Source: Myxococcus flavus (GTDB taxonomy: Bacteria > Myxococcota > Myxococcia > Myxococcales > Myxococcaceae). Taken from it: a stretch of DNA of 64,000 nucleotides. Position numbers and translations under genes: made by a program. Location: assembly GCF_050038885.1 (NCBI RefSeq), contig NZ_CP143624.1:4402001-4466000 (forward strand). The letters run 5' to 3'. Position 1 is the first letter of the stretch. Every line of letters begins with the position of its first letter. Positions 41,062-49,834 of the stretch are shown here, one piece after another. Below the pieces are notes generated by a model. That model saw only the letters and a program-made list of their open reading frames with translations, searched no databases and was not told where the DNA came from.

Positions 41062-41577
41062 ATGTCCGTGCGCCGACTGTGCAGCCTGTTCCCCCTCGTC
41101 ATGCTGCTGGGCACCGGTTGCGCGGGCTCCGCGGCGCATCATCCGTCGCCCGCAAAGGCGGACCCGCTGGCCCGCGTGGCCGCGGTGCACGGCGGCGCGG
41201 GGCCCTGGGCTGTCATGGGCTACCGCATGGGCGTGTACGCGCTTCAGCAGCTCAAGCTGCCCGCGGGCAGCTTCGCGCTGGAGGTCATCCACCACACGCC
41301 CCAGAAGGTGCAGTACGCCTGTGTCGCGGACGGCGCGGCGGCGGCCACCGGCGCCAGCGTGGGGAAGCTCAACCTCTCGCTGGTGGAGGTGCTCGGACCG
41401 GAGGACGTCGTCACGCGCTTCCGCAACCGCGACACGGGCGAAACCCTCGCGCTCCGTCCCTCGCCACGCTTCGTCCAGCGCTACCTCGACGTGCCCCGCG
41501 AGAAGCTGGCGGAGGCTGGCGCCGAGGTGCTGACGCTCCCGGACGCCGAGGTCTTCGAGGTCGTCACGGCGCTTTGA
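41062..41577 (+). CDS. FmdE-like lipoprotein lacking metal-binding cysteines
   Basis: 171 residues with a lipobox LLGTGC. The mature domain follows the formylmethanofuran dehydrogenase subunit E pattern (FmdE, GmdE-type): VHGGAGPWAVMGYRMGVYAL, LEVIHHTPQKVQYACVADG, TGASVGKLNLSL. In typical members the first motif is HGxxCPG and the second TGCTxGK; here both cysteines are Ala, leaving only the one in YACVADG. It may bind a ligand (metal chelate or tetrapyrrole) without a tight metal site. It pairs with the TonB gene. Its last 14 bases overlap the converging lipase-like gene. Confidence 0.7.
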   Translation: MSVRRLCSLFPLVMLLGTGCAGSAAHHPSPAKADPLARVAAVHGGAGPWAVMGYRMGVYALQQLKLPAGSFALEVIHHTPQKVQYACVADGAAAATGASVGKLNLSLVEVLGPEDVVTRFRNRDTGETLALRPSPRFVQRYLDVPREKLAEAGAEVLTLPDAEVFEVVTAL

Positions 41578-42718
41578 CGACGGGCTGTTCGTCCTCCAGC
41601 AGGAAGTCGACGATGGTCTTCCATGTCGCCTCGAACTGGGGCCTGCGGAAGCCGGAGCCAGAGATGAGCCAGTCCACGTGCGGCGGCTGGTGCGCGGGCT
41701 GGTCGAAGTGGCCAATCGCGTCCAGGTGGTCCGCGCGCACCGCCGCCAGCACCCGGCCGTGCACCTGCGAGCGCGTGGGGACGATGCCGTCACACGCGGT
41801 GGGCCCCGGCATCGCGCCGTAGGCCTGCACCAGCGCCGCCGTCTGCGCGGGCGTGTGCAGTGGCAACGCGGTGAGCGGCATCCGTTGCGTCTGCCCGTAT
41901 GTCAGCGCGTAGATGGTGTGCGTGAGCTGCGCGTAGGGGTCCAACCCCGCCGCCATGCGCGTGCGCAGCGACGGCGGCCGCGCCTGTGTCACCACCGAGC
42001 CATAGCGCACGCCGGGCCGGTCCAGCGTGCTGGCGTTGAACAGGTCGATGCCCTCGGGCGTGAGCTGCGGAATCAGCGAGGTGTCGTTGCCCACATCGCT
42101 CAGGAACTTGGACACCGCGTCGCGCCGCTCGGAGGAGAAGTCCCCCAGGAGCTGGTCGTAGAGCTGGTCCAGCAGCGTGGGCTTCCACCCGAGCTGGTCA
42201 TCCGCCCGCGCCAGCAGGTGTCCGAAGCGGAACACCACGCGCAGCGGCAGCCGGCCGAAGCGCAGCACGTACACGGTGAACAGCGACAGCAGCTTGAGGA
42301 GGCGCTGGCCGAACAGGCCCATGAAGAAGGTGGCCAGGGGCGTGCCCGCGTGGGGCGTGGACACCGTCGTCACCGTGCGGACGCGCTTCGCGAAGGGCTC
42401 CAGGTCCATGCCCTCCGCCACCTGCGCGCCCGGGCTGACGAACAGCCGCGAGTCCAGTCCGCCCGTGGAGTGACCGATGAGGTGGATGGGGCCGTCGTCG
42501 CCGGCCGCCGTCTCCTGCACCGCCTTCAGCAGGTCCGCGGTGCGCGTGCGGATGGAGGCGGTGGGGTGGGAGAGGACGATGATGACCTCGGACTCCACCT
42601 CCCGGCGGGCCAGCTCCGCCTTCAGATAGTCCAGGGCGTGGCCGAAGTAGATGAGCTCGCCCAGGTTGATGAAACCGAAAAACCCGGGAACGAGGTAGAC
42701 ACGATGCTTGCCGGACAT
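41564..42718 (-). CDS. Alpha/beta-hydrolase, lipase-like
   Basis: 384 residues from MSGKHRVYLVPGFFGFINLG; the frame reaches 42823 but the extra N-terminus is not conserved-looking. The nucleophile elbow is GHSTGG with Ser84, and the oxyanion loop PGFFGF is at about 11-16. VTTVSTPHAGTPLA follows, as in triacylglycerol lipases. A late DGIVPTRSQV segment and IGHFDQP supply the likely acid and histidine. There is no signal peptide. It would hydrolyse an ester, possibly a lipid, in the cytoplasm or after non-classical release. Confidence 0.82.
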   Translation of the reverse strand: MSGKHRVYLVPGFFGFINLGELIYFGHALDYLKAELARREVESEVIIVLSHPTASIRTRTADLLKAVQETAAGDDGPIHLIGHSTGGLDSRLFVSPGAQVAEGMDLEPFAKRVRTVTTVSTPHAGTPLATFFMGLFGQRLLKLLSLFTVYVLRFGRLPLRVVFRFGHLLARADDQLGWKPTLLDQLYDQLLGDFSSERRDAVSKFLSDVGNDTSLIPQLTPEGIDLFNASTLDRPGVRYGSVVTQARPPSLRTRMAAGLDPYAQLTHTIYALTYGQTQRMPLTALPLHTPAQTAALVQAYGAMPGPTACDGIVPTRSQVHGRVLAAVRADHLDAIGHFDQPAHQPPHVDWLISGSGFRRPQFEATWKTIVDFLLEDEQPVVKAP

Positions 42719-42852
42719 TGCCTCCACCATAACTGACGCGGCGCATGATACCGGTGGGGAATGCGTCCTCCGCTCGGAGGTTGACGCACGCCGGCCGTCA
42801 GGCAGAGAACCGGTAATTCCCACTCCCAGTCACGACAGAAGGACGCCCGCAC

Positions 42853-44931
42853 GTGGATCGCAGACTGCTCGCACTCGGCCTGCTCCTGTCCCTCCCCGCC
42901 GCCGCGGACGAGGGCATGTGGACCTACGACGCCTTTCCCTCCGACGCGGTGAACAAGGCCTACGGCTTCAAGCCCTCGCAGGCGTGGCTGGACCACGTCC
43001 GCCTCGGCTCGGTGCGGCTGGCCGGCGGTTGCTCCGCCAGCTTCGTGTCGCCCGATGGCCTGGTGATGACCAATCACCACTGCATCCGCGGCTGCATCGA
43101 GGACCTGTCCTCGCCGAAGAAGGACCTGCTGGCCAAGGGCTTCTACGCGAAGAGCGCCGCGCAGGAGCTGCGCTGCCCCAAGGTGGAGGCCAACCAGCTC
43201 GTGGAGATGACGGACGTCACCGAGCGGATGAACGCGGCGACGAAGGGGCTCACCGGCGCGGCCTTCAACACCGCGCTGAAGAAGGAGACGGCGGCGGTGG
43301 AGGCCGCCTGCGCCACGTCCGGTGACGTGCGCTGTGACGTGGTGAGGCTCTTCCACGGCGGCAAGTACCACCTCTACAAGTACCGCCGCTTCCAGGACGT
43401 GCGGCTCGTCTTCGCCCCTGAGTTCTCCATGGCCGCCTTTGGCGGCGACCCGGACAACTTCAACTTCCCGCGCTTCGGCTTCGACGCGGCCTTCCTGCGC
43501 GTGTGGCAGGACAACGCGCCCGCGAAGAGCCCGCACTTCCTGCCGTGGGCGAAGCAGGGCGCCAAGGACGGGGACCTCGTCTTCGTCTCCGGCCACCCCG
43601 GCGGCACCGAGCGCAAGGCCACCGTCGCGGAGCTGGAGTTCCAGCGCGACGTCAACCTGCCGTACACGCTGCTCCAGCTCGCCGAGCTGCGCGGCATGCT
43701 GCGCGAGTACGCTGGTGGCTCGGCGGAGCGCTTCCGCACCACGCGCTCCCTGCAGCGCGGCGTGGAGAACGGGCTGAAGGCGCTGCGCGGCCGCCTCCAG
43801 GCGCTGGCGGACCCGGCGCTGCTCGCGGGCAAGCGCGAGGACGAGGCGGCGCTGCGCAAGAAGGTGGAGGCCAACGCCCAGGTGAAGGCCGCCACCGAGG
43901 GCGCGTGGGACGAAATCGCCCAGGCGCTCGACGCGTACCGCCGCATGCTGCCCGACTACCGCATGAAGGAGGCCGGTGACGCCTATCCCTCCGAGCTCTT
44001 CCGCCTGGCGCGGCACCTGGTGCGCGTGGCCGAGGAGAAGGAGAAGCCCAACGCGGAGCGGCTGCGCGAGTACACCCAGTCGCAGCTCCCCACGCTGGAG
44101 CAGCAGCTGCTGCGCGACGCGCCGATTGTGACGGAGCTGGACCAGAAGCTGCTCACCTTCGGCCTCACCCGCGTGCGCGAGACGCTGGGCGCGGATGACC
44201 CGTTCGTCCAGCTCGTGCTCGGACGCGAGGCGCCCGAGGACCTCGCGCGGACGCTGGTGCGTGGCACGAAGCTGGGCGACGTGAAGGTGCGCGCCGCGCT
44301 GCTGAAGGGCGGCAAGGCGGCGGTGGAGGCCTCCAAGGACCCGATGATTCTCTTCGCGCGCAAGGTGGACGCGGAGGCCCGCGCGGCGCGCAAGCGCTAC
44401 GAGGACACCGTGGAGGCGGTGCTCAAGCGCAACGGCGAGCGCATCGCCAAGGCGCACCTCGCGGTGTACGGCACCTCCGGCTACCCGGACGCCACCTTCA
44501 CCCTGCGCCTCAACGCCGGGCAGGTGAAGGGCTGGGAGGAGAATGGCCGTCCCGTGGCGGCGCTCACCACCTTTGGTGGCGCGTACGAGCGGCACACCGG
44601 CAAGGACCCGTACAAGCTCCCGGATACGTGGCTGAAGGCCCGCGGCAAGGTGCCGCCCCAGACGCCGTTCGACATGGCCACCACCAACGACATCATCGGC
44701 GGGAACTCCGGCTCACCCGTGGTGGACCGGGACGGGCGCGTGGTGGGGCTCATCTTCGACGGGAACCTGCACTCGCTGGGCGGCCGGTATGCCTATGTCC
44801 CCGAGACGAACCGGGCGGTCGCCGTGCACGGGGAAGGCATCCTGGCCGGTCTGGAGCACGTCTACGGCGCGAAGCGGGTGGTCGAGGAGCTGCGCGCCGC
44901 CAGTGACGCCGCCGTGGCCCCCGCGAAGTAG
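42853..44931 (+). CDS. S46 family dipeptidyl-peptidase (DPP7-like)
   Basis: 692 residues, GTG start, signal peptide MDRRLLALGLLLSLPAAAD. The S46 catalytic triad is visible: the histidine in VMTNHHC (about 75-76), the aspartate in FGGDPDNFNFPR and the serine in GGNSGSPV near residue 620. These periplasmic enzymes remove dipeptides from oligopeptides. The residue 18 after the catalytic serine is Gly, as in DPP7 (hydrophobic P1 preference), and not Arg as in DPP11 (Asp/Glu). That specificity call is from memory and is tentative. The enzyme fits a predator that feeds on peptides. Confidence 0.92.
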   Translation: MDRRLLALGLLLSLPAAADEGMWTYDAFPSDAVNKAYGFKPSQAWLDHVRLGSVRLAGGCSASFVSPDGLVMTNHHCIRGCIEDLSSPKKDLLAKGFYAKSAAQELRCPKVEANQLVEMTDVTERMNAATKGLTGAAFNTALKKETAAVEAACATSGDVRCDVVRLFHGGKYHLYKYRRFQDVRLVFAPEFSMAAFGGDPDNFNFPRFGFDAAFLRVWQDNAPAKSPHFLPWAKQGAKDGDLVFVSGHPGGTERKATVAELEFQRDVNLPYTLLQLAELRGMLREYAGGSAERFRTTRSLQRGVENGLKALRGRLQALADPALLAGKREDEAALRKKVEANAQVKAATEGAWDEIAQALDAYRRMLPDYRMKEAGDAYPSELFRLARHLVRVAEEKEKPNAERLREYTQSQLPTLEQQLLRDAPIVTELDQKLLTFGLTRVRETLGADDPFVQLVLGREAPEDLARTLVRGTKLGDVKVRAALLKGGKAAVEASKDPMILFARKVDAEARAARKRYEDTVEAVLKRNGERIAKAHLAVYGTSGYPDATFTLRLNAGQVKGWEENGRPVAALTTFGGAYERHTGKDPYKLPDTWLKARGKVPPQTPFDMATTNDIIGGNSGSPVVDRDGRVVGLIFDGNLHSLGGRYAYVPETNRAVAVHGEGILAGLEHVYGAKRVVEELRAASDAAVAPAK

Positions 44932-45058
44932 TCGCGGTTCTCAAGACCTGAGAGGTCTGTGGTTGGATTTGGGCCTTTTGAACGCCTTGGCCCCAGGGGC
45001 CAAGGCATGTCAGAGGGAACAGGATAGAATCCGGTGTAAGTCTTAAATCCGGTTATCC

Positions 45059-47101
45059 ATGGCTCCCTCGAAACCCAATGACATCCCCCTCGGCACGGTG
45101 CTGAGGGAGACCTATGAGATTGCAGGCGTCCTCGGCCGGGGTGGCATGGGGACCGTCTTCCTGGCCAATCACTTGCGGCTGCCTGGGCGGCAGGTGGCCA
45201 TCAAGGTGCTGCGGCATGACGCGGGGATGGGGCCGGAGGTGTACGTGCGCTTCCGGCGCGAGGCGGAGATTGCCTCGAAGCTGGGCCACCCCAACATCGT
45301 CGAGGTGCTCGACTTCGACAACCTCGAGGACGGCTCGCCGTACATGGTGATGGAGTGCCTGCGCGGCCAGCCGCTCTCACGCCGGCTGCGCAAGGGCCCG
45401 CTCACGCTGGAGGAGGTGTTCTCCTACGCGCGGCAGATGGGCTCGGCGCTCCAGGCGGCGCACCGCGCGGGCATCGTCCACCGTGACCTCAAGCCGGGCA
45501 ACGTGTTCCTCGTGCCCACCGAGGTGGGCGGCGAGGTGATGCAGCACGTGAAGCTGCTCGACTTCGGCATCTCCAAGGTCATCGACTCGCAGAGCGTGAA
45601 CACCCAGGGCGGCATCCTGCTGGGCACACCGCAGTACATGGCGCCCGAGCAGGCCACCGGGAAGAACGGCGAGGTGGACCCGCGCACGGACATCTTCGCC
45701 TTCGGGTGCCTCGTCTACGAGATGCTGGCGCGCCGGCTGCCGTTCCGCGACACCGGCAACCTGCCGGAGCTCATCTACCGCATCGTCTATGACCCTCCGG
45801 AGCCCCTGGAGGGGCTGGTGCCGGGCCTGCCGGACCATGTCATCGCGGCGGTGGAGAAGTCGCTGGAGAAGCGGCCGGAGGATCGCTTCGCGGACGTGGG
45901 GGGCTTCATCGCCGCGCTGACGGGGCGCGCGCTGCAGACGATGGGCGAGGTGCTCATGCCCACGCCGCTGAGCACGCCGCAGCTCGCGGTGGGGCTGGCG
46001 CCGGCGCCGAAGCCGGAGATGGTGCCCGGCAGGCGCCCGGAGCAGGAGCCGCCGGCCGTGGACGGCGACGCGAAACGCCCGGCTGCGAACCCTCCCTTCC
46101 GGGAGACGGAGACGGTCAGCCTGGTCGCGCCGGTGTCGCTGGTCTCGTCGCATGACGCCGCCACCATCGCCGAGGCGATGCCCATGCCGGAGATGGAGGC
46201 GCCACCGCCTCGGCCCGCCGTGGCGCCCGTGGACGTCGTGCCCGCGCCCATCGCCCGTTCGCCGGTGGCAAGGCCGCCCGTCGCGTCGCCTCCGGGGCCC
46301 GAGGCCCGGCACCTGCTGAAGGATGCGTCCGCGCCCGTGGCCAGGACGCAGACGCCTGCCGAGGTGGCATCGGGGCCGGGGGGCCGGAACCCGCGGAAGG
46401 ATGCATCGGCGCCCGTGGCCAGAACGCAGACGCCTGCCGAGGTGGCATCGGGGCCCGAGGCCCGGCACCTGCCGAAGGATGCGTCCGCGCCCGTGGCCAG
46501 AACGCAGACGCCTGCCGAGGTGGCATCGGGGCCAGGGGGCCGGAACCGGCGGAAGGATGCATCGGCGCCCGTCGCCAGGACGCAGACGCCCCGGGAGGCG
46601 CGCGCTTCCGAGGCGAGGCAGCCGGACGTGGCGCGGCGGGATGGGCCCGCTGAGCCCGGAGCCCAGGCTCCAGCGTCTCCGCCTGGCGGTGGCGCGTCCC
46701 CGTCTCGGGGGCCCATTCGGACGCAGGTGGACCGCAACGGCGCTTCGCCCGCGCGTCCGCCAGGGGTGGGCGCGCAGGTCGGCGCCGCGTCTCCGAAGGT
46801 GGTGCCCGCGCCCATCGCGCGTTCGCCGGTGGTCGCGGGACAGCCATTGCCCGTCGCTCGGACGCCGGACCCTGCTCGGAATGGACCGTCCTCGCCGGGA
46901 GCGGACGCGGCGGGGTCGACCGTGCAGCTGCGCGGGAAGCCCGGCGTGCTCGTTGCCCGGCCGAGGCGCAAGCTGTCCCCGCTCACGGTGGCGATGATGG
47001 TGGCGCTCGCGGCCGCGGTCACCTTCGCCGTGTGGCCGCGTGCGGATCCACGCGCGGAGGTGCCAACACGGCGTGCCGCGCCCGCTGCGGGCGCGGAGTA
47101 G
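45059..47101 (+). CDS. Ser/Thr protein kinase with expanded repeat linker
   Basis: 680 residues. The Hanks-type kinase domain (about 15-285) has GRGGMGTV (26-33), Lys49, HRDLKPGN (141-148), DFG (168-170) and MAPEQ (194-198), all intact. A proline/alanine-rich linker (about 290-640) holds four copies of a 26-residue unit, KDASAPVARTQTPAEVASGP plus six residues alternating between EARHLP and GGRNPR. A transmembrane helix near the C-terminus (about 640-658, LTVAMMVALAAAVTFAVW) and a short outer tail end the protein. It is a membrane-anchored signalling kinase. Confidence 0.92.
   Translation: MAPSKPNDIPLGTVLRETYEIAGVLGRGGMGTVFLANHLRLPGRQVAIKVLRHDAGMGPEVYVRFRREAEIASKLGHPNIVEVLDFDNLEDGSPYMVMECLRGQPLSRRLRKGPLTLEEVFSYARQMGSALQAAHRAGIVHRDLKPGNVFLVPTEVGGEVMQHVKLLDFGISKVIDSQSVNTQGGILLGTPQYMAPEQATGKNGEVDPRTDIFAFGCLVYEMLARRLPFRDTGNLPELIYRIVYDPPEPLEGLVPGLPDHVIAAVEKSLEKRPEDRFADVGGFIAALTGRALQTMGEVLMPTPLSTPQLAVGLAPAPKPEMVPGRRPEQEPPAVDGDAKRPAANPPFRETETVSLVAPVSLVSSHDAATIAEAMPMPEMEAPPPRPAVAPVDVVPAPIARSPVARPPVASPPGPEARHLLKDASAPVARTQTPAEVASGPGGRNPRKDASAPVARTQTPAEVASGPEARHLPKDASAPVARTQTPAEVASGPGGRNRRKDASAPVARTQTPREARASEARQPDVARRDGPAEPGAQAPASPPGGGASPSRGPIRTQVDRNGASPARPPGVGAQVGAASPKVVPAPIARSPVVAGQPLPVARTPDPARNGPSSPGADAAGSTVQLRGKPGVLVARPRRKLSPLTVAMMVALAAAVTFAVWPRADPRAEVPTRRAAPAAGAE
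46322..46591 (+). repeat. 78-bp tandem repeats inside the kinase gene
   Basis: Units start at 46322, 46400, 46478 and 46556, each 78 bp (26 codons) and in frame; the last is cut to 36 bases. Units 1 and 3, and units 2 and 4, match each other better at their ends, so a 156-bp double unit was duplicated. The tract lies between kinase domain and membrane anchor. Confidence 0.85.
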
Positions 47102-47109
47102 CGTCCCGC

Positions 47110-47448
47110 TCACGCAGTGGCGTCAGGCGCGACGACCCTGAGGTGCTCGAGCTCGAGTCCGTGCGTGGGCTGAAGCCAGAACGTGCCTCGCCCCTCGGGG
47201 GACCACCCCAGCGACCGCGCCAGCACGATGGCCGCACGGGCGTCGCGTGGCATGGCGGCCGAGTCGTCCACCATGCCGTTCCCTTTACCCACGAGGTTCA
47301 CCGCCAGCATGGGGCCGACCTTCCGGTCTTCCTCTGTCTGAAACCACGCGCGTATCCGGACGACCCGGGCGCCGGACACGTGGTGCCAGTCTCCGACCCA
47401 GGCGTACGCGCGGCCGTCGACCACCAGCTTCCGATGCTTCTTCTTCAT
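47110..47448 (-). CDS. Small hypothetical protein
   Basis: 112 residues starting MKKKHRKLVVDGRAYAW. It belongs to a recurring group of small bacterial proteins with an RKLVVDGRxYxW start, a GARVVRIRAWF strand, an ARAAIVLARSLGWSPE helix and a GTFWLQPTHGLEL end. No function is known to me. There is no signal peptide or membrane segment. It converges on the kinase gene, with eight bases between the stops. Confidence 0.65.
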   Translation of the reverse strand: MKKKHRKLVVDGRAYAWVGDWHHVSGARVVRIRAWFQTEEDRKVGPMLAVNLVGKGNGMVDDSAAMPRDARAAIVLARSLGWSPEGRGTFWLQPTHGLELEHLRVVAPDATA

Positions 47449-47858
47449 GCGGCTGCGTCCTCCAACGCCTCCTCGGATATCAGGCCGCCAGGACCGTGGG
47501 GCCGAGTGCTGTCAGGGCCTGGACCGAACCCGACCTGCTGAGTTCGGGGCCCGACATGCCCGGACAGGACGCACCAGGGTGTTGGTGCGATGCGTCAGGA
47601 TTCCCGTATCCTGAAGCGGACTGACACATTGGTTCACGTCATGTCCAACACCGGGCGTCTGCGTCGGAGTGAGGGCACGAGGTGCCCGCGGGTGCTCCCG
47701 TCAGCGCCGGTGAACCCACCTTGTACGGCCGCGTCCCCCGGGGCGCAGGCCGTCCAGGGCCCGGTTCCAGCCGGGAAGGGGGGCTCGGCTGGGACCGGGG
47801 GCCCTGTGTGATGTAACATCGGTGACACTCTGTGCCGGGGGGAAAGGGGAGATGCACG
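47449..47858. other. Divergent intergenic region with two palindromes
   Basis: 410 bases between the small hypothetical (minus) and cyclase-like (plus) genes. Two perfect inverted repeats stand out: CAGGAT-N6-ATCCTG at 47596-47613 and GATGT-A-ACATC at 47810-47820, the latter 38 bases before the cyclase-like start. They may be operators or just hairpins. No gene with a credible start was found. Confidence 0.5.
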
Positions 47859-48458
47859 ATGGTGGTGGAGGCACCGCAACCCGAAAAGCTATCGGCGATT
47901 TTGTTCACGGGCATCGAGGGCCCCGATGGGCTCTCCTGGCGTGACGAGTCGCTGCAGAACGCCATGCGAGACGAGCATGCGACGCTCGTGCGTGAGCTCC
48001 TGCCGCGCCATGGTGGTCGCGAGGTGAAGCGACTGGAGGATGGCTTCCTCCTGGAGTTCGAGGGAGGCCCCGCCGCGGTGGACTTCGGCCTGGAGCTGCA
48101 GCGCGCGCTGGAGGCCCGCAACTGTGACGTGGCCGCCGAGCGCCGCGTGGTCCTCCGCGTGGGAGTCCACCTGGGCATGGTGGTCCACCGCGATGGCGAC
48201 GTGTTCGGCGAGGGCGTCAACCTGGCCGCGCGCATCGAGGCGCTGGCCCGGCCCGGCACGCTCTACGTCAGCGAGACGGTGGCGCGTCAGGTGGAAGGCC
48301 ACCTGGCCTCGCCGCCGGTCCGCCTGGGGCGTGGCGAGATGAAGAATATCCGGCTGCCCGTGGCGGTGTACCGGATCGACCCACCGGTACAGCGCCGCAA
48401 GGTGCCGCTGCTCTCGCGCATGCGCTCATTCTTGGGCCGCCGAAACACCGCGAATTGA
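47859..48458 (+). CDS. Class III nucleotidyl-cyclase-like protein, first metal aspartate replaced
   Basis: 199 residues; GGGGAG seven bases before the ATG at 47859. The cyclase homology domain fills most of it: ILFTGIEGPDGLSW, VKRLEDGFLLEF, RVGVHLGMVVHRDGDVFGEGVNLAARIEAL and GTLYVSETV. In active enzymes the first motif reads FTDIxG; here the metal-binding aspartate is Gly. The second aspartate and the transition-state Asn and Arg (VNLAAR) remain. It may be an inactive, ligand-binding or scaffold version. There is no other domain and no membrane segment. Confidence 0.85.
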   Translation: MVVEAPQPEKLSAILFTGIEGPDGLSWRDESLQNAMRDEHATLVRELLPRHGGREVKRLEDGFLLEFEGGPAAVDFGLELQRALEARNCDVAAERRVVLRVGVHLGMVVHRDGDVFGEGVNLAARIEALARPGTLYVSETVARQVEGHLASPPVRLGRGEMKNIRLPVAVYRIDPPVQRRKVPLLSRMRSFLGRRNTAN

Positions 48459-48507
48459 TGCACGTGAGCGGGCGAAGCTGGGTGTGCGGCATTAAGAAGG
48501 CCGCCCC

Positions 48508-49155
48508 ATGCCCCAGCTCACACTCATCATCGGTTCGAAGAACTACTCCTCCTGGTCCCTGCGGCCCTATCTCGCGCTGGCCCACACGGGACAACCCTTC
48601 CAGGAGGTGGTGGTCCAACTGGCCCAGCCGGACACGGACGAGACGATTGCGCGGTACTCGCCCAGCAGGCGCGTGCCGGTGCTTCAGCACGGAGACCTGA
48701 CCGTCTGGGACTCGCTGGCCATCTGCGAGTACCTGGCGGAGACGTTTCCCGAGGCTCAGCTGTGGCCGGAGGACAAGGCCGCCCGCGCCGTGGCCCGCGC
48801 CGTCACCGCGGAGATGCACTCCAGCTTCGCGGCGCTGCGCCAGCACATGAGCATGAACCTGCGCGCGCGCAAGCCGGGCAAGGGTCGGGAGCCCGGCGTG
48901 GCGGAGGACATCGCCCGCGTCCAGGCCATCTGGAATGACTGCCGCGGTCGCTTCGGCCAGGGTGGCCCGTTCCTCTTCGGCCGCTTCTCCATCGCGGATG
49001 CCTTCTACGCACCCGTCGTCACCCGCTTCGTCACCTACGAGGTGGAGTTGGACGCGGTGAGCGCGGCCTACCGCGACGCGGTGCTCGCGCTGCCGGCCCT
49101 CCAGAAGTGGACCGAGGAGGGGCGGCAGGGGCCCAGCATCGCGAGGTACGAATGA
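48508..49155 (+). CDS. Glutathione-S-transferase family protein
   Basis: 215 residues, AAGAAGG eight bases before the ATG. The N-terminal thioredoxin fold shows LIIGSKNYSSWSLRPYLAL, the Ser-rich active loop of Zeta/YfcF-like GSTs, with RRVPVLQHGDLTVWDSLAICEYLAETFP as the glutathione-binding stretch. The C-terminal helical domain has FGRFSIADAFYAPVVTRF. It probably conjugates or isomerises small molecules with glutathione. Nothing adjacent indicates the substrate. It is 49 bases after the cyclase-like gene and could be co-transcribed. Confidence 0.88.
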   Translation: MPQLTLIIGSKNYSSWSLRPYLALAHTGQPFQEVVVQLAQPDTDETIARYSPSRRVPVLQHGDLTVWDSLAICEYLAETFPEAQLWPEDKAARAVARAVTAEMHSSFAALRQHMSMNLRARKPGKGREPGVAEDIARVQAIWNDCRGRFGQGGPFLFGRFSIADAFYAPVVTRFVTYEVELDAVSAAYRDAVLALPALQKWTEEGRQGPSIARYE

Positions 49156-49179
49156 GGCGTGGGTCGCGCCCCGCGGGCG

Positions 49180-49707
49180 CTACCTGCTCACCGAGGCAGG
49201 CGTCACGCCTTCGACGCGCGTGGCGCCGTCCTTGTCCACCTCGAGCTTCAGGTGCGGCTTTCCGTCGGCGTCGTGGAGGACGACGCTGGCCACGCCATCC
49301 TCCACGCCGATGATGATGCGCTCCTTCCAGTCATGTCGGAAGGTGATGTTGGGCTTCCCCTTGATGAGGCCCATGCACATCGCCTCGTAGCCCTCCTCGC
49401 TGTCGAAGCACAGGCCGTTGATGCCCACCTCGTCGAGCATGCCGAGCCCGCCGACTTCCTCCCCGGACGCGTTCATGAACTGGATGCCGTAAGCCGTCAC
49501 GGCGCGCTTGAGCCCCTTGGGGTCTGGCATGGGGGCGGCGATGCGGATGCGCGCCTGTCCATGCTCGTCGACGATGTTCAGCTCGCGCACGGAAATGGAC
49601 GTCGGGGTCTGGTCGGCGGTGCTCGCGCCGGTGCATGCGCAGAGCGCACCCCCAGCGGAGAAGCCCAACAGCATCAGTATCCGGCGAGGAAGCGGAGAAG
49701 GCAGCAT
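49180..49707 (-). CDS. Lipoprotein of unknown function
   Basis: 175 residues with a signal peptide MLPSPLPRRILMLLGFSAGG and a lipobox GALCAC. The mature part is a beta-rich domain with short repeats of the kind DEHGQARIRI, ASGEEVGGL and DADGKPHLKLEVDKDGATR, each a strand ending in a charged turn. This pattern is common in exported myxobacterial proteins but I cannot assign a family. It converges on the GST gene, 24 bases apart, and stands alone on its strand. Confidence 0.65.
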   Translation of the reverse strand: MLPSPLPRRILMLLGFSAGGALCACTGASTADQTPTSISVRELNIVDEHGQARIRIAAPMPDPKGLKRAVTAYGIQFMNASGEEVGGLGMLDEVGINGLCFDSEEGYEAMCMGLIKGKPNITFRHDWKERIIIGVEDGVASVVLHDADGKPHLKLEVDKDGATRVEGVTPASVSR

Positions 49708-49834
49708 GAGCAGTCCTTTCGGTTGAAGGACTGGAGCCTAGGTCTCGCTGCTCCATGACGGTGTGTGGGGTCCGTCATGGTTCCGTCATGGGTGGCCTCA
49801 GCCGAGCGCGCCAGCTCCGCCGAGCCATCCCGCT

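Noticed and set aside
46322..46591. Possible CRISPR array
   Set aside because: The repeats are contiguous 78-bp coding units without spacers and stay in the kinase frame.
45377..47113. 578-codon minus-strand frame opposite the second kinase
   Set aside because: The kinase on the plus strand has all catalytic motifs; the reverse frame is Arg/Gly/His-rich and mirrors the 78-bp repeats.
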